Positions 28,121 through 37,701 of a DNA stretch of 64,000 bases are shown piece by piece (position 1 is the stretch's first letter; every line of letters begins with the position of its first letter). Both the position numbers and the translations under genes were made by a program. Origin of the DNA: Leucobacter muris (GTDB taxonomy: Bacteria > Actinomycetota > Actinomycetes > Actinomycetales > Microbacteriaceae). The notes under the pieces were generated by a model that had not been told where the DNA came from, did no database searches, and saw only the letters and a program-made list of their open reading frames with translations. The DNA lies in NCBI RefSeq assembly GCF_004028235.1, contig NZ_CP035037.1, positions 2,108,001-2,172,000 of the forward strand. Direction: 5' to 3'.

Positions 28121-28651
28121 TCAGCCCACGCGGTAGACGGTGTGACGCACCCGGTCGGCCTCGCGCACGCCATCGGCGATGAAGAGCGCCTCCTGCAGCT
28201 CGGCGAGCGAGGGTTCCGCCGTCTCGAGGCGCAGCATCACCCTGAAGTAGACGCGGGGCGGGGTGGATCCCGATCGTCCGCTCTCGCCGGACAGCACGCG
28301 CCGGATGCCGATCGCGTGCACCCCGATCAGCGCGCCGTCGGCGGTGCGGGCGTCGTAGCGCGCGTCGATCTCGACCGTCGGCGCGGCGTCGGCACCTGGA
28401 CCGGGTCGGGGAGCGCGCAGCAGCTGGCGGTCGCCGCCGCCCGGCAGGATCGCGGCGCGCAGGCCGCGCACCGCCTCCCCCGCGTCGGCCCCCGGCATCC
28501 CCCGCAGCTCTCCCCCGACGATCGGGGTGAAGCGGCGCGCGCCGTCGCGGGTCGGGCCGAAGTCGAGCGGCTCCCCCAGCTCGACGACGACCTCGCACAC
28601 GGGGATCAGCGACGGCGCCGATCCCGGCGCGATCCCGGCGCCGTCGTTCAC
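28121..28651 (-). CDS. DUF3237 family protein (copy 1)
   Basis: A 176-residue protein of unknown function. The family pattern is visible: PVCEVVVELGEPLDFGP at the start, RRFTPIVGGELRG, LPGGGDRQLLR and an acidic VEIDARYDARTADGALIGV. Its GTG start overlaps the stop of the FAD monooxygenase gene (GTGA), so it is translated with it as the last gene of the long minus-strand operon. Two further DUF3237 genes lie in this window. Confidence 0.8.
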   Translation of the reverse strand: MNDGAGIAPGSAPSLIPVCEVVVELGEPLDFGPTRDGARRFTPIVGGELRGMPGADAGEAVRGLRAAILPGGGDRQLLRAPRPGPGADAAPTVEIDARYDARTADGALIGVHAIGIRRVLSGESGRSGSTPPRVYFRVMLRLETAEPSLAELQEALFIADGVREADRVRHTVYRVG

Positions 28652-29943
28652 GACGCCCCGGCGACGGCCGGCCCGCCCGTCGCCGCACCGCCCGCGCGCG
28701 CCGTGAACGACGAGCGCGCGTTGAGCTGCTCGGGGTGGAACCCCGCCGCGATCTTGTACTCCGCGGCGATCGATTCGAGCTCCTCGCGCGGGATCACGTC
28801 ATGGACATCGACGAAGCCGTCGGGGGCGCGCTCGGAGGCGATCTGCATGACCCGCTCGGGGCCGGTCTGGCGCGTGAGCCCGAGCAGGCGGGCCGTGGCG
28901 GGGCGGCGCGCTCCCTCGTATGCGGAGAGCGCCGCGTCGATCGAGGGCGTCGTCGCCAGCTCGTAGGCGAGCGTGCGCGCGTCGAGGGTGGCCTGCGAGC
29001 CGCCGTTCGAACCGTTCGGGTACATCGCGTGGGCGGCGTCGCCGAGCAGCACGACGCGCCCGAACACCCACTGCGGGATCGCGTCGCGGTCGACCATCGG
29101 GTACTCGAGCAGCTCTTCCGCGCCCGCGATCACAGCGGGAATGTCGAGCCAGTCGTAGCGCCACCCCTCGAAGATCTCGGCGATCGGGCCGCGCTCGACC
29201 TGCCGGTTCCAGTCGGCCGAGGGCGAGCCGCCGCCGCGGCGCTCGGCGATGAAGTTGAGGCGCTGGCGGCCGTCTTCGAGCGGGCCGCTCAGCGGGTAGG
29301 CGACGAACTTCTGCTCGGCGTCGCCCACCATCACCATGGTGCGACCGTCGAGCAGGGGGTCGACGAGGGCGGTGCCGCGCCACAGGGTGAGACCGCTCCA
29401 TACGGGTTCGCCCTCGTCCGGGTAGAAGAGCTTGCGCGCGGCGGAGTGGATGCCGTCGGCTGCGATGACGAGGTCGCCCGAGAGCTCGGTGCGGCTGCCG
29501 TCGGTCAGCTCGAACACGGCGGTCGCTCCCGGCCGGCCGTCGGCGCCCTCGCGCAGGTCGACGAGCCTGTGGCCGAGCCGGATCACGTCGCCGAGGCGCT
29601 CCTCGACGAGGTCGCGCAGTTCGAGCTGCAGGCGGCCGCGGTGCACGGAGAGCTGCGGCCACGCGTAGCCGGCGTCGCGGCCGCGCGACTCGCTCCAGAT
29701 CGGCTGGCCGTGGCGGTTGTAGTAGCTGAGCGTGCCGGGCTCGACGCCGAGCGCGGCGATGCGGTCGGCGACGCCCAGCTCGGTGAGCTCGCGCACGGCG
29801 TGCGGCAGCAGGTTGACGCCCACCCCGAGCCCGCGGATCTCGGGGGTGCGCTCGGCGACGGTGATGTCGGTGAAGCCGGCGGCCTCCAGGCTCAGGGCGG
29901 TGATGAGGCCGCCGATTCCGGCACCTGCGATGACGATCTTCAT
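28648..29943 (-). CDS. FAD-dependent monooxygenase (salicylate-hydroxylase-like)
   Basis: Class A flavin hydroxylase of 431 residues. Motifs are the N-terminal IVIAGAGIGGLITALSLEAAG, the DG motif GDLVIAADGIHSAARK and the GD motif GRVVLLGDAAHAMYPNGSNGGSQATLDA. ATG 29943 has AAGGAAG eight bases upstream; the longer frame is an artefact. It lies between a YtcJ-type amidohydrolase and DUF3237 copy 1 in an operon with an oligopeptide-type transporter, so it probably oxidises a product of the amidohydrolase step. Confidence 0.9.
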   Translation of the reverse strand: MKIVIAGAGIGGLITALSLEAAGFTDITVAERTPEIRGLGVGVNLLPHAVRELTELGVADRIAALGVEPGTLSYYNRHGQPIWSESRGRDAGYAWPQLSVHRGRLQLELRDLVEERLGDVIRLGHRLVDLREGADGRPGATAVFELTDGSRTELSGDLVIAADGIHSAARKLFYPDEGEPVWSGLTLWRGTALVDPLLDGRTMVMVGDAEQKFVAYPLSGPLEDGRQRLNFIAERRGGGSPSADWNRQVERGPIAEIFEGWRYDWLDIPAVIAGAEELLEYPMVDRDAIPQWVFGRVVLLGDAAHAMYPNGSNGGSQATLDARTLAYELATTPSIDAALSAYEGARRPATARLLGLTRQTGPERVMQIASERAPDGFVDVHDVIPREELESIAAEYKIAAGFHPEQLNARSSFTARAGGAATGGPAVAGAS

Positions 29944-29956
29944 GGGGTGTGCTTCC

Positions 29957-31618
29957 TTACACGGTTGCTTGCGGATGGGGTGCGGGGGCGATCCGCTCGT
30001 GCACCACGTCGCCGCCGACCACGGTGATGGCCGCAGCGACGCGGAACAGCTGATCCGACGGGATCTCGAACGGATCCTCGGTCGAGACGACCAGGTCGGC
30101 GCGCTCGCCGACCCGCACACGGCCGGCGGAGCCGAGCACGAGCGAGGCCGAGCCGCTCGTGTAGGCGGCCAGCGCCTCGGCGAGCGTGAGGGCCTGCGAT
30201 GGGTCGAGCGGCGGCAGCCCCGCGCCGGGCCCGAAGGGGTGCGCCCGGTTGACGGCGACGTGGATCGCCTGCCAGGGGTCGGCGAGCGACACCGGCCAGT
30301 CGGAGCCCATCGCGATGTCGGCGCCGCTCTCGATCAGCTCGCGGAACGGGTACGACCTCGCCGACCGCGCCTCGCCCACGACCGCGATCATCGACGGGTC
30401 GGTGGTGGCCCACAGCCCCTGGATGTTGGCGGTGACCCCGAGCGCCCCGAAGCGCCGGGAGTCGTCGGGGTCGATCATCGACAGGTGCGCGAGGTGGTGG
30501 CGGGGGCCGGGGCCGTTCGCCCGTCGCGCGGCCTCGATCGCGTCGAGGGCGACGCGCGTGCCGCGGTCGCCCATGACGTGCAGGTGCAGGGCGAAGCCGC
30601 GGGCGTCGAGCCGGATCGCGAGCTCGCGCATCGTCTCGGCGTCGATGTGCAGTTCGCCCGAGTGCGGGTGCGAGCAGTAGGGGTCGAGCAGTGCGGCGGT
30701 CTCGCCCTGGGGCACGCCGTCGACCATCGCCTTGCACGTGGCGGAGGGCAGCCCGGCGGCCTCGTTCTCGGCGCGCAGGCGTTCGAATCGCTCGACGAGC
30801 GCGGGCACGTCGGCCGCGGTCGTGCCCGGTGGGATCCACAGCGCGCCCGAGACGCGGCTGCGCAGCGTTCCGTCGGCGGTCGCGGCGAGGTAGGCGGGGG
30901 TGCAGTCGGCTTTGCCGTTGAACTCGCCGAGGATCGCCTCGTGCCAGCCGGTGACGCCGAGCGACCACAGGCAGGCCTGGGCTTCGAGCAGGCCGGCCGT
31001 CATCTCCGCGACGGTCGCGGCGGGGATGGACGGGGCGAGCAGTTCGACGCCGCCCTCGTTGAGGTAGCCGGTCGGCTCGCCCTGCTCGTCGTGGTAGACG
31101 TGCCCGTTGGCGGGCTGAGGGGTGTCGCGGTCGATGCCGGCGATCTCGAGGGCCCGGGTGTTGGCCCAGAGCGTGTGGTGGCCGGCATCGCTCAGGGCGA
31201 CCGGCCGGTCGGGGGCGATCGCGTCGAGCATCTGGCGGGTGGGGTGCGGCAGGAGTTCGTGCGACCACCCGCCGCCGACCAGCCAGGCATCGGGGGTTGC
31301 GGCCTCGTCGAGCCGAGCCGCCGCGCGGGCGATCAGGTCGAGCGTCTGCTCGACGGTGGTCGCGGGGGTCAGGTCGAGGCTGAGGCGCTCGACGCCTGCG
31401 AAGACGGCGTGGGCGTGGGCGTCGACGAAGCCGGGCAGGATCGCGCCGCCGCGGGCGTCGACCACGCGCGTGTCGGGGCCGCGGTGCGCGAGCACGGAGG
31501 CGTCGTTGCCGACCGCGAGGATGCGGTCTTTGCGCACGGCGACGGCGGTGTGCACGGTGCGCACGCGGCCGTCGAACACGCGGCCGGAGACGATGCAGAG
31601 GTCTGCTGGTGCTGACAT
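29957..31618 (-). CDS. YtcJ-type metal-dependent amidohydrolase (copy 1)
   Basis: Predicted to hydrolyse an amide or cyclic C-N bond; cytoplasmic. The 553 residues begin with the amidohydrolase strand (IVSGRVFDGRVRTV), followed by the metal-binding FVDAHAHAVF, the later YtcJ features (SDAGHHTLWANTRALEIAG, LHVMGDRGTRVALDAIE) and the Asp-bearing MGSDWPVS. The C-terminal LSAE-type strand ADLVVSTEDPFEIP closes the composite domain. AAAGAAG precedes the ATG. Substrate unknown; probably what the adjacent type-5 ABC system imports. Confidence 0.88.
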   Translation of the reverse strand: MSAPADLCIVSGRVFDGRVRTVHTAVAVRKDRILAVGNDASVLAHRGPDTRVVDARGGAILPGFVDAHAHAVFAGVERLSLDLTPATTVEQTLDLIARAAARLDEAATPDAWLVGGGWSHELLPHPTRQMLDAIAPDRPVALSDAGHHTLWANTRALEIAGIDRDTPQPANGHVYHDEQGEPTGYLNEGGVELLAPSIPAATVAEMTAGLLEAQACLWSLGVTGWHEAILGEFNGKADCTPAYLAATADGTLRSRVSGALWIPPGTTAADVPALVERFERLRAENEAAGLPSATCKAMVDGVPQGETAALLDPYCSHPHSGELHIDAETMRELAIRLDARGFALHLHVMGDRGTRVALDAIEAARRANGPGPRHHLAHLSMIDPDDSRRFGALGVTANIQGLWATTDPSMIAVVGEARSARSYPFRELIESGADIAMGSDWPVSLADPWQAIHVAVNRAHPFGPGAGLPPLDPSQALTLAEALAAYTSGSASLVLGSAGRVRVGERADLVVSTEDPFEIPSDQLFRVAAAITVVGGDVVHERIAPAPHPQATV

Positions 31619-31686
31619 GGGTGCTTCTTTCTGGGTGGGTGCTTCTGGGTGCTCGGGACGGGATCGCGGGCGCCCGGGGGCGGCGG

Positions 31687-32177
31687 TTACACCAGCCGGA
31701 ACACGCGGATCACGACGCGGCCGGGCTCGGGGCGCGCGTAGCCGACGAACTGCGATTCGGCGAGCCACTGCAGTTCGGGGTGCTCGGTCTGGAACACGAA
31801 GGCGGTGCGGTAGTAGAGCTCGCGCTCGCCCACCGGTTCCCCCGCGAGCATGCGCTCGAAGCTCTCGGGCTCGGTGCGCCAGGTGCCGCGGTTCACGACG
31901 TCGATCGCTGCGCGCCCGGCACCGCCCGGCAGCTCGGCCTCGATCACGTAGCGCGCGTCGAGCCGCACGGTGAGGCCGCGGCCGTGCCACCAGTCGCCAC
32001 CGCCGGGCAGGATGCGCCCGCGCAGGCGGGGCCCTCGAACGCACCGCCGGTGATGCCCGCGAAGTGCAGGCCCTCGCCCTCGTCCGATCCGCCGACGGGA
32101 ATGGCGTCGGCCACGTCGACGCGCAGCTCGAAGCAGAACTCGAACGCGGGCTCGATGAGTTCGGGTGCGGGGATCAT
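31687..32177 (-). CDS. DUF3237 family protein (copy 2), frameshifted
   Basis: Begins MIPAPELIEPAFEFCFELRV with an ATG overlapping the stop of the ABC ATPase gene (ATGA). The frame breaks in a G4 run (plus strand) at 32028-32031. Adding one base joins GITGGAFEGP to RLRGRILPGGGDWWHG and then MRLDARYVIEAELPGG, giving about 163 residues. The restored protein parallels copy 3 (FTPISGGSVTGPRLNGEVLAGGGDW). Function unknown. Confidence 0.8.
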
Positions 32178-34021
32178 GCGAGGTCCTCCATGTCGGGGAT
32201 GGGCTGGGCGGCGGTGACGACGGGGATAGCCGAGGTGCGGCCGAGCCGTCGCCGGCGCGGTTTCCACCCCTCGCGCGGGATGGAGTCGAGCAGCAGCCGG
32301 GTGTACTCGGCTCGGGGCGAGTCGAGGATCTCGTCGGCGGTGCCGTACTCCTCGATCGCGCCCGCCCGCATCACGGCGACGCGGTCGCAGAGGCGACGGA
32401 TCACGGTGAGGTCGTGGGTGATCATGAGCAGCCCCACCCCGGTATCGCGTCGGATGGCGTCGAGCAGCGAGAGGATCTCGACCTGGGTGGTGACGTCGAG
32501 CGCGGAGACTGCTTCGTCGAGCACGAGGATGCGCGGGTCGGCGGCGAGCGCCCGCGCGATCGCGACCCGCTGCCGCTGCCCGCCCGAGAGGGAGCGCGGC
32601 CGGGCGTCGAGCAGGGTCCCGTCGAGACGCACCTGCCGCATCAGCTCTGAGGTGCGGGCTTCGACGGCCGCGCGGGGGTCGCGCGGCCGGTGCACGCGGA
32701 TCGCCTCGGCGAGGCACTCGCGCACGGTCTGCCGGCGGTCGAGCGACTGGTAGGGGTCTTGGAACACCATCTGCACGGTCTTCGCGCGGGCGCGGCGGGC
32801 GGCGGTGCCGCGCGCCGGGGAGCTCCAGTCGTCGCCGGCCACGGTCACGGTGCCGGCGTCGGCGCGTTCGAGGCCGCAGATGATGCGGGCCGTGGTCGAT
32901 TTGCCGGATCCCGACTCGCCCACGCTGCCGAGGGAGCCGCCGGGTGCGAGCTCGAGGGAGACGTCGTCGACCGCGACGAAGGTCTCGCGGCCGCCGCCCT
33001 TCGCGCTGCGCACCCGGAACGTCTTGCGCAGGCCGGCGACGGCGAGGATCGGCGCGGCCTGCGCCGGGTCGGGGCCGCGGCGCCCGCCCGTCGATGCTTC
33101 GGGCGACGCCGGCGCTTCGGGTGAGAACCCGGCCTCCGCTCCGAGAGATCGGTGCGATCCGAAATTCGGACGGGCGGATCCGGATCCCCCGTCGCCCTCG
33201 GGCAGCGCCGCCGACATGAGCACGCGCGTGTACTCCTCGCGCGCGTCGCGGCGCATCGTGGCCGAGCGCAGCGTCTCGATCGTGCGCCCCTGCCGCATCA
33301 CGGCGACGCGGTCGGTGACGGCGCCCGCGAGCGCGAGGTCGTGGGTGATGAACAGCATCGACAGCTCGCGGTGCTTCCGCAGCTCGCCGATCACGGCCAT
33401 CACCTCCTCCTGCGTGGTGACGTCGAGGGCGGTGGTGATCTCGTCGGCGAGCAGGATCTCCGGATCCATCGCGAGGGTCGCGGCGATCATCACGCGCTGC
33501 AGCAGACCACCCGACAGCTCGGCCGGGAACTGGCGCATGCGGCGCGCGGGAGCGGTGATCCCGACCTCGTCGAGCAGTTCGACGGCTCGCGCACTGGCCG
33601 TCTCTGGCTTCGCGCCGGCCACCGTCACGAGCGCCTCGGTCATGAAGTCGCCGATCGAGCGCAGCGGGTTGAGGTGCGCGCGAGGGGTCTGGAAGACCAT
33701 GCCGACGCGGCGGGCCCGCAGCTCCCGCAGCTCGCGCGCGCCCAGCTCGGAGATGTCGCAGCCGAGGATGCGGATCGACCCGCCGGTCTCGAAGTACGCG
33801 GGCAGCAGGCCCGCGACGGCGCGCACCGAGAGCGTCTTGCCCGATCCCGACTCGCCCACGAGGCCCACGGCCTCGCCGGCGCCGACCCGCAGCGAGCAGT
33901 TGTGCACGAGCGTGCGGCCGGGCATCGAGATCGACAGCCCGTCGAGCTCGAGCACGGGCTCGGCGGCGGTTGCCGCGGCGGCCTCGGAGATCGCGTCCGC
34001 GGCGTTCTCGGGAGTGCTCAT
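32174..34021 (-). CDS. Fused double ABC ATPase of an oligopeptide/dipeptide-type importer (DppD-DppF-like)
   Basis: A 615-residue protein with two complete ATPase domains joined by a Gly/Ser/Pro/Ala-rich linker at about 275-320. Domain 1 has GESGSGKT, a modified signature LSGGLLQRV and Walker B ILLADE. Domain 2 has GESGSGKST, the canonical LSGGQRQRV and Walker B ILVLDE. Both carry the Opp/Dpp-type extension after the domain (REEYTRVLM..., RAEYTRLLLDS). The ATG overlaps the stop of the permease gene by ATGA. In most systems these are two genes; fusion is a known variant. Confidence 0.92.
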   Translation of the reverse strand: MSTPENAADAISEAAAATAAEPVLELDGLSISMPGRTLVHNCSLRVGAGEAVGLVGESGSGKTLSVRAVAGLLPAYFETGGSIRILGCDISELGARELRELRARRVGMVFQTPRAHLNPLRSIGDFMTEALVTVAGAKPETASARAVELLDEVGITAPARRMRQFPAELSGGLLQRVMIAATLAMDPEILLADEITTALDVTTQEEVMAVIGELRKHRELSMLFITHDLALAGAVTDRVAVMRQGRTIETLRSATMRRDAREEYTRVLMSAALPEGDGGSGSARPNFGSHRSLGAEAGFSPEAPASPEASTGGRRGPDPAQAAPILAVAGLRKTFRVRSAKGGGRETFVAVDDVSLELAPGGSLGSVGESGSGKSTTARIICGLERADAGTVTVAGDDWSSPARGTAARRARAKTVQMVFQDPYQSLDRRQTVRECLAEAIRVHRPRDPRAAVEARTSELMRQVRLDGTLLDARPRSLSGGQRQRVAIARALAADPRILVLDEAVSALDVTTQVEILSLLDAIRRDTGVGLLMITHDLTVIRRLCDRVAVMRAGAIEEYGTADEILDSPRAEYTRLLLDSIPREGWKPRRRRLGRTSAIPVVTAAQPIPDMEDLA

Positions 34022-34881
34022 CGTTCCTTCTCCTCTGCCCAGGTGGTGACGCGGGCCCCGATGATGCTCACCGACAGCACGGTCAGCACCACGAAGATCG
34101 CGGGGAACAGCGACTGCTCGGGGGCGCCCGCGAGGATGCCGGACTGGCCGCTCGCGATCATGGCGCCCCAGTCGGCGGCGGGCGGCTGCTCGCCCAGGCC
34201 GAGGAACGAGATCGCGGCCAGGTCGAGCATGGCGTAGCCGAAGCCCACGGCCATCTGCGCGGCGACCACGGGCACGAGCGCGGGCACGAGGTGCTTGAAG
34301 CAGATCGCGAGGCTCGACACGCCCTGCACGCGCAGCGCCGCGATGTACGGCTTGCCGAGTTCGCGCGACGCCGCCGTCTGCGTGAGCCGGGCGACGACGG
34401 GGATGTACGCGATCGAGAGCGCGATCACCGGGGCCACGAGCCCCTTGCCGAACATCGCGACCGCCAGCACGGCGAGCACGAGGCCGGGGATCGCGAAGAT
34501 CACGTCGACGACGCGGGCGATCGTGCCGCGCAGGGCGCCCCCGAACCAGGCGCCGAGCACCGCGAGCGAGGCGCCCGCGACGGTCGAGAGGATCACCACG
34601 AAGATGGGGGCCACGACGCTCGTGCGGGCGCCGACGAGCACGCGCGACAGGATGTCGCGGCCCACGTCGTCGGTGCCGAACGGGTGCGCGGCCGAGACGA
34701 CGCCGTTCACGTCGCCCGCGTAGAGCTCGGTGTGGTCGTAGGGCGCGATCCACGGCCCGAGGACGGCGGCGAGCGCGATGAGGCCGAACACGGCGAGGGC
34801 CGTGACGAACATCCAGTCCTTCTGGGCGGCGCGGATCGCCGCCCTCGGCGCGCGGCCGGATGCGAGCTGGGCGACGCTCAT
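34018..34881 (-). CDS. Oligopeptide/dipeptide-type ABC permease (DppC-like)
   Basis: A 287-residue membrane subunit with six helices. It shows HPFGTDDVGRDILSRVLVGARTS, diagnostic for DppC/OppC, and an EAA-type loop ELGKPYIAALRVQGVSSL. Both ends overlap neighbouring genes by four bases (ATGA), so permeases and ATPase are translationally coupled. Confidence 0.93.
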   Translation of the reverse strand: MSVAQLASGRAPRAAIRAAQKDWMFVTALAVFGLIALAAVLGPWIAPYDHTELYAGDVNGVVSAAHPFGTDDVGRDILSRVLVGARTSVVAPIFVVILSTVAGASLAVLGAWFGGALRGTIARVVDVIFAIPGLVLAVLAVAMFGKGLVAPVIALSIAYIPVVARLTQTAASRELGKPYIAALRVQGVSSLAICFKHLVPALVPVVAAQMAVGFGYAMLDLAAISFLGLGEQPPAADWGAMIASGQSGILAGAPEQSLFPAIFVVLTVLSVSIIGARVTTWAEEKER

Positions 34882-35837
34882 GCCTGCCTCCCTGCGGTGA
34901 CGGTGTCGGGATCGATGAGGGCGCTCAGCAGGTCTGCGACCGCGTTCAGCACCACGAAGATGGCGACGAGCAGCAGCGACACGAGCTGCACGACGGGCAG
35001 ATCCTTGCGGGCCGCGGCCTCGGTGAGCAGCGAGCCGATGCCGCCGAGCCCGAACGCCTGCTCGGCGATGGCCGACGCGGCGAAGAGGCCCGCGATGGTC
35101 GTGCCCGAGATCGCGAGGATCTGAGGCGACGCGTTGCGGAACACGTGCACGCGGAAGATGCGGCCGCGAGGGATGCCGCGCACCTTCGCCGTCTCGACGT
35201 GCTCGGAGTGCAGCTGGGCCACGAGCGAGGAGCGGGTGACGCGGCTGATGTACGCGATGAACATGACGGAGAGCGACACCGCGGGCAGGATCAGGTGCCA
35301 GAGACGGTCCCACCCGCCGGATCCCTCGCCGAAGACGGGGAACCAGCCGAGGCTCTTCGCGAAGATCCAGATCAGCAGGATCGCGACGACGAAGGTGGGC
35401 AGCGCCATGCCGAGCGCGGTGGCGACGGCCACGGCGCGATCCACCGCGGGGCCGCGGGTGGCGGCGAGGATGCCCGATCCGACGCCGAAGACGAGGATGA
35501 TCACGACCGTCAGCAGCACCAGCTGGAAGGTGACGCCGAAGCGCGGCGCGACGAGGTCGAGCACGTCGGTCTTGTAGACGAAGGACCGGCCGAAGTCGCC
35601 CGTGAAGACGCCGCCCAGCCACTGCAGGTAGCGCGACCAGATCGGGTCGTCGAGGTGGTGCTCGGCGCGTATCTGCGCGATGAGCTCTGGCGTCGGCTTC
35701 GCCCCGCCCGCGAGTGCCGCGATGGGGTCGCCAGGTGTGAGCAGCAGGGCGGAGAAGATCACGACGCTCGACAGGAAGAGGGTCAGCAGCAGGCCGCCCA
35801 GTCTTCCGATCAGCGTGCGCAGCACGAGTCCGTTCAC
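34878..35837 (-). CDS. Oligopeptide/dipeptide-type ABC permease (DppB-like)
   Basis: A 319-residue membrane subunit. DppB-type features are LLTPGDPIAALAGG, LDDPIWSRYLQWLGGVFTGD and the loop HVETAKVRGIPRGRIFRVHV. The GTG start has AAGGAACACACG upstream. It follows the substrate-binding gene by about 100 bases. Confidence 0.93.
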   Translation of the reverse strand: MNGLVLRTLIGRLGGLLLTLFLSSVVIFSALLLTPGDPIAALAGGAKPTPELIAQIRAEHHLDDPIWSRYLQWLGGVFTGDFGRSFVYKTDVLDLVAPRFGVTFQLVLLTVVIILVFGVGSGILAATRGPAVDRAVAVATALGMALPTFVVAILLIWIFAKSLGWFPVFGEGSGGWDRLWHLILPAVSLSVMFIAYISRVTRSSLVAQLHSEHVETAKVRGIPRGRIFRVHVFRNASPQILAISGTTIAGLFAASAIAEQAFGLGGIGSLLTEAAARKDLPVVQLVSLLLVAIFVVLNAVADLLSALIDPDTVTAGRQA

Positions 35838-35935
35838 CGTGTGTGTTCCTTACCTTGTAGGTCTGTTCTTGGGGCCGGTGCCGGTCTCCGGGCCAGTCGA
35901 GGGAGCGCACCCCCGCGACGGGCCCGGAGCGGGGC

Positions 35936-37578
35936 CTACTTGCCGCCGAGGTGCAGCGCCCAGGGGCTGCTGTAGATGGCGATCGAGGTGGTGGCGCCGG
36001 TCAGCTCGTCCGAGAGGTACGTGAGCTGGTAGGCGCCGGCGAGGGTGACCTGCAGCTGGTCGGGGGCGAAGACGCGCTGCGCGGCGACGAACTCCTCGGC
36101 CGCCGTCTCGGGGTCGGTGGCGGTGCGGGCCGCTTCCATGCGGGCGGTGACCTCGTCGTTCGAGTAGGCGCTCCAGTTGAAGACGCCGCCGCGATCCTCG
36201 GGCAGCATGAACAGCGAGGGGTAGCCGATCACGCCCGGGGTCTCGAGGTAGCCCTGCGTGGCGACGAAGTCGATGCCGTCGCGGGCGCCCGGGTCGTAGA
36301 ACATGGCGCCGAAGTCGGCGGGCTGCATCTCGTCGATCTCGATGTCGAGCCCGATGCTCTTGCCCGCGCTCTGGATGATCGCGGCGGTCTGCTGGAACTC
36401 CTTGGCGCCCGCGGGGATCGCGACCACGAGGGGTCGGCTCACGTCTTCGCCGCTCTGCTCGATGAGCTGCTCGGCCCGCTCAAGGTCGACCTCGGGGGCG
36501 TCGAGTTCGTCGTAGGCCGCCTGGTAGACGCTGCTCGCCTCGGATTCGCCGAAGGTGAAGGGCGGCACGATGGTCTTCTGCACCTCGCCGAGCCCGTTCA
36601 GCACGGTGTCGATGTACTTCTCGCGGTCGATGGCGAGGCTGAGCGCCTGGCGGATCGCGGGGTTGGCGGCGGGGCCCTCTGCGGTCGCGGGGCCGAAGCT
36701 GAACGACGCGGTGGAGGGGCCGAGGATCAGGCTGCCGGCGCCCTCGCCCTCGAAGGTGCTGCGCGATCCGGGCGGCACGTTGTAGGCGCCGTCGATCTCG
36801 CCCTGGGCGAGCGCGGTCGAGAGGGTCGACCCGTCGGTGACGAAGACGTACTTGAGCGTCTGCACGAGCGGGGCGCCGCCCCAGTAGTGCTCGTTCGCGG
36901 TGGTGACGATCTCGCTGCCCGGCTTCCAACCGCCCTGCTCGAGCTGGTAGGGGCCGGTGCACATGAGGCCGCCCTCGGAGGTGCCGAGGGCGGGGCCGGC
37001 CTGCTCGCCGTAGGCCCGGCTCATCACGGCGCCGGCGCCGCCCGCGATGGCGTCGCGGAAGGCGGAGTCGGGGCGTTGAAGCGCACGGTGACCTCGAGGT
37101 CGCCGGTCTGCTCGATGCTCGAGATGAGCACGAAGGCGGCGTACCACTGGGAGGAGGGGTTCTGGCCGCGCTGCAGGCTGTAGACGACGTCGTCGGCCGT
37201 GAGCGGGGTGCCGTCCCAGAAGGTGACGTCGTCGCGCAGCTTGATGACGAACGTGACGGGATCGGCCCAGTCCGCGCTCTCCGCGACGCCGGGAGCGATC
37301 GAGAAGTCGGGCTGCAGCTGCAGCAGGTTCTCGCAGAGGTTGGGGATGATCACGGTCGCCGAGGAACCGGGATCGAGCGTCGCGGGCTCCCCCTCGACGA
37401 CCGACCACACGACCTCGTCGACCGGGTTCTCGCCGGCGGGCAGCGCGGTGACGAGTTGCGTCTCGTCGATCGCCTCGCGATTGTCGGCGGTGCCGCCCTC
37501 GCGGGGCGCACAGGCGGTGACGGCGAAGAGCGCCGCTGTTCCGAGCGCCAGTCCTACGACCAGTCCGCTTCGTTTCAT
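35936..37578 (-). CDS. Family 5 extracellular solute-binding lipoprotein, frameshifted
   Basis: Receptor of the Dpp/Opp-type importer. It has a signal peptide with lipobox VTAC (Cys23), then VVWSVVEGEPATLDPG and LRDDVTFWDGTPLTADDVVYSL, the hallmark of SBP family 5. The frame breaks in a G4 run (plus strand) at 37070-37073. One added base joins VTVRFNAP to DSAFRDAIAGGAGAVMS and continues to the stop at 35936, about 547 residues in all. AAAGGA precedes ATG 37578. It is the first gene of the operon and lies under a promoter shared with tetR. The ligand is unknown and need not be a peptide. Confidence 0.88.
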
Positions 37579-37635
37579 GGTTCCGTCCTTTCGGAATCGC
37601 TTCGGGGTGGATCGTCGGTGATCCGTCCCCTCGTC

Positions 37636-37663
37636 ATCATAATACAACGCTGTTGTCTATCAA
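37636..37663 (-). promoter_or_regulatory. Promoter of the 28-37.6 kb catabolic operon with TetR operator in its spacer
   Basis: Minus strand: -35 TTGATA (37658-37663), 16-base spacer, -10 TATGAT (37636-37641). The inverted repeat ACAAC/GTTGT around three bases (37644-37656) fills the spacer, so a bound repressor would exclude RNA polymerase. Transcription would start near 37629, leaving about a 50-base leader. Confidence 0.7.
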
Positions 37664-37665
37664 TG

Positions 37666-37695
37666 TTGCATTTTGGTTTCGCTGCTCGCTAGGCT
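37666..37695 (+). promoter_or_regulatory. Promoter of the divergent tetR gene (leaderless)
   Basis: -35-like TTGCAT (37666-37671), 18-base spacer, -10 TAGGCT (37690-37695), then exactly six bases to ATG 37702. Transcription would start at the ATG. The operator at 37644-37656 lies just upstream, allowing autoregulation. Confidence 0.65.
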
Positions 37696-37701
37696 CGCGA
37701 T

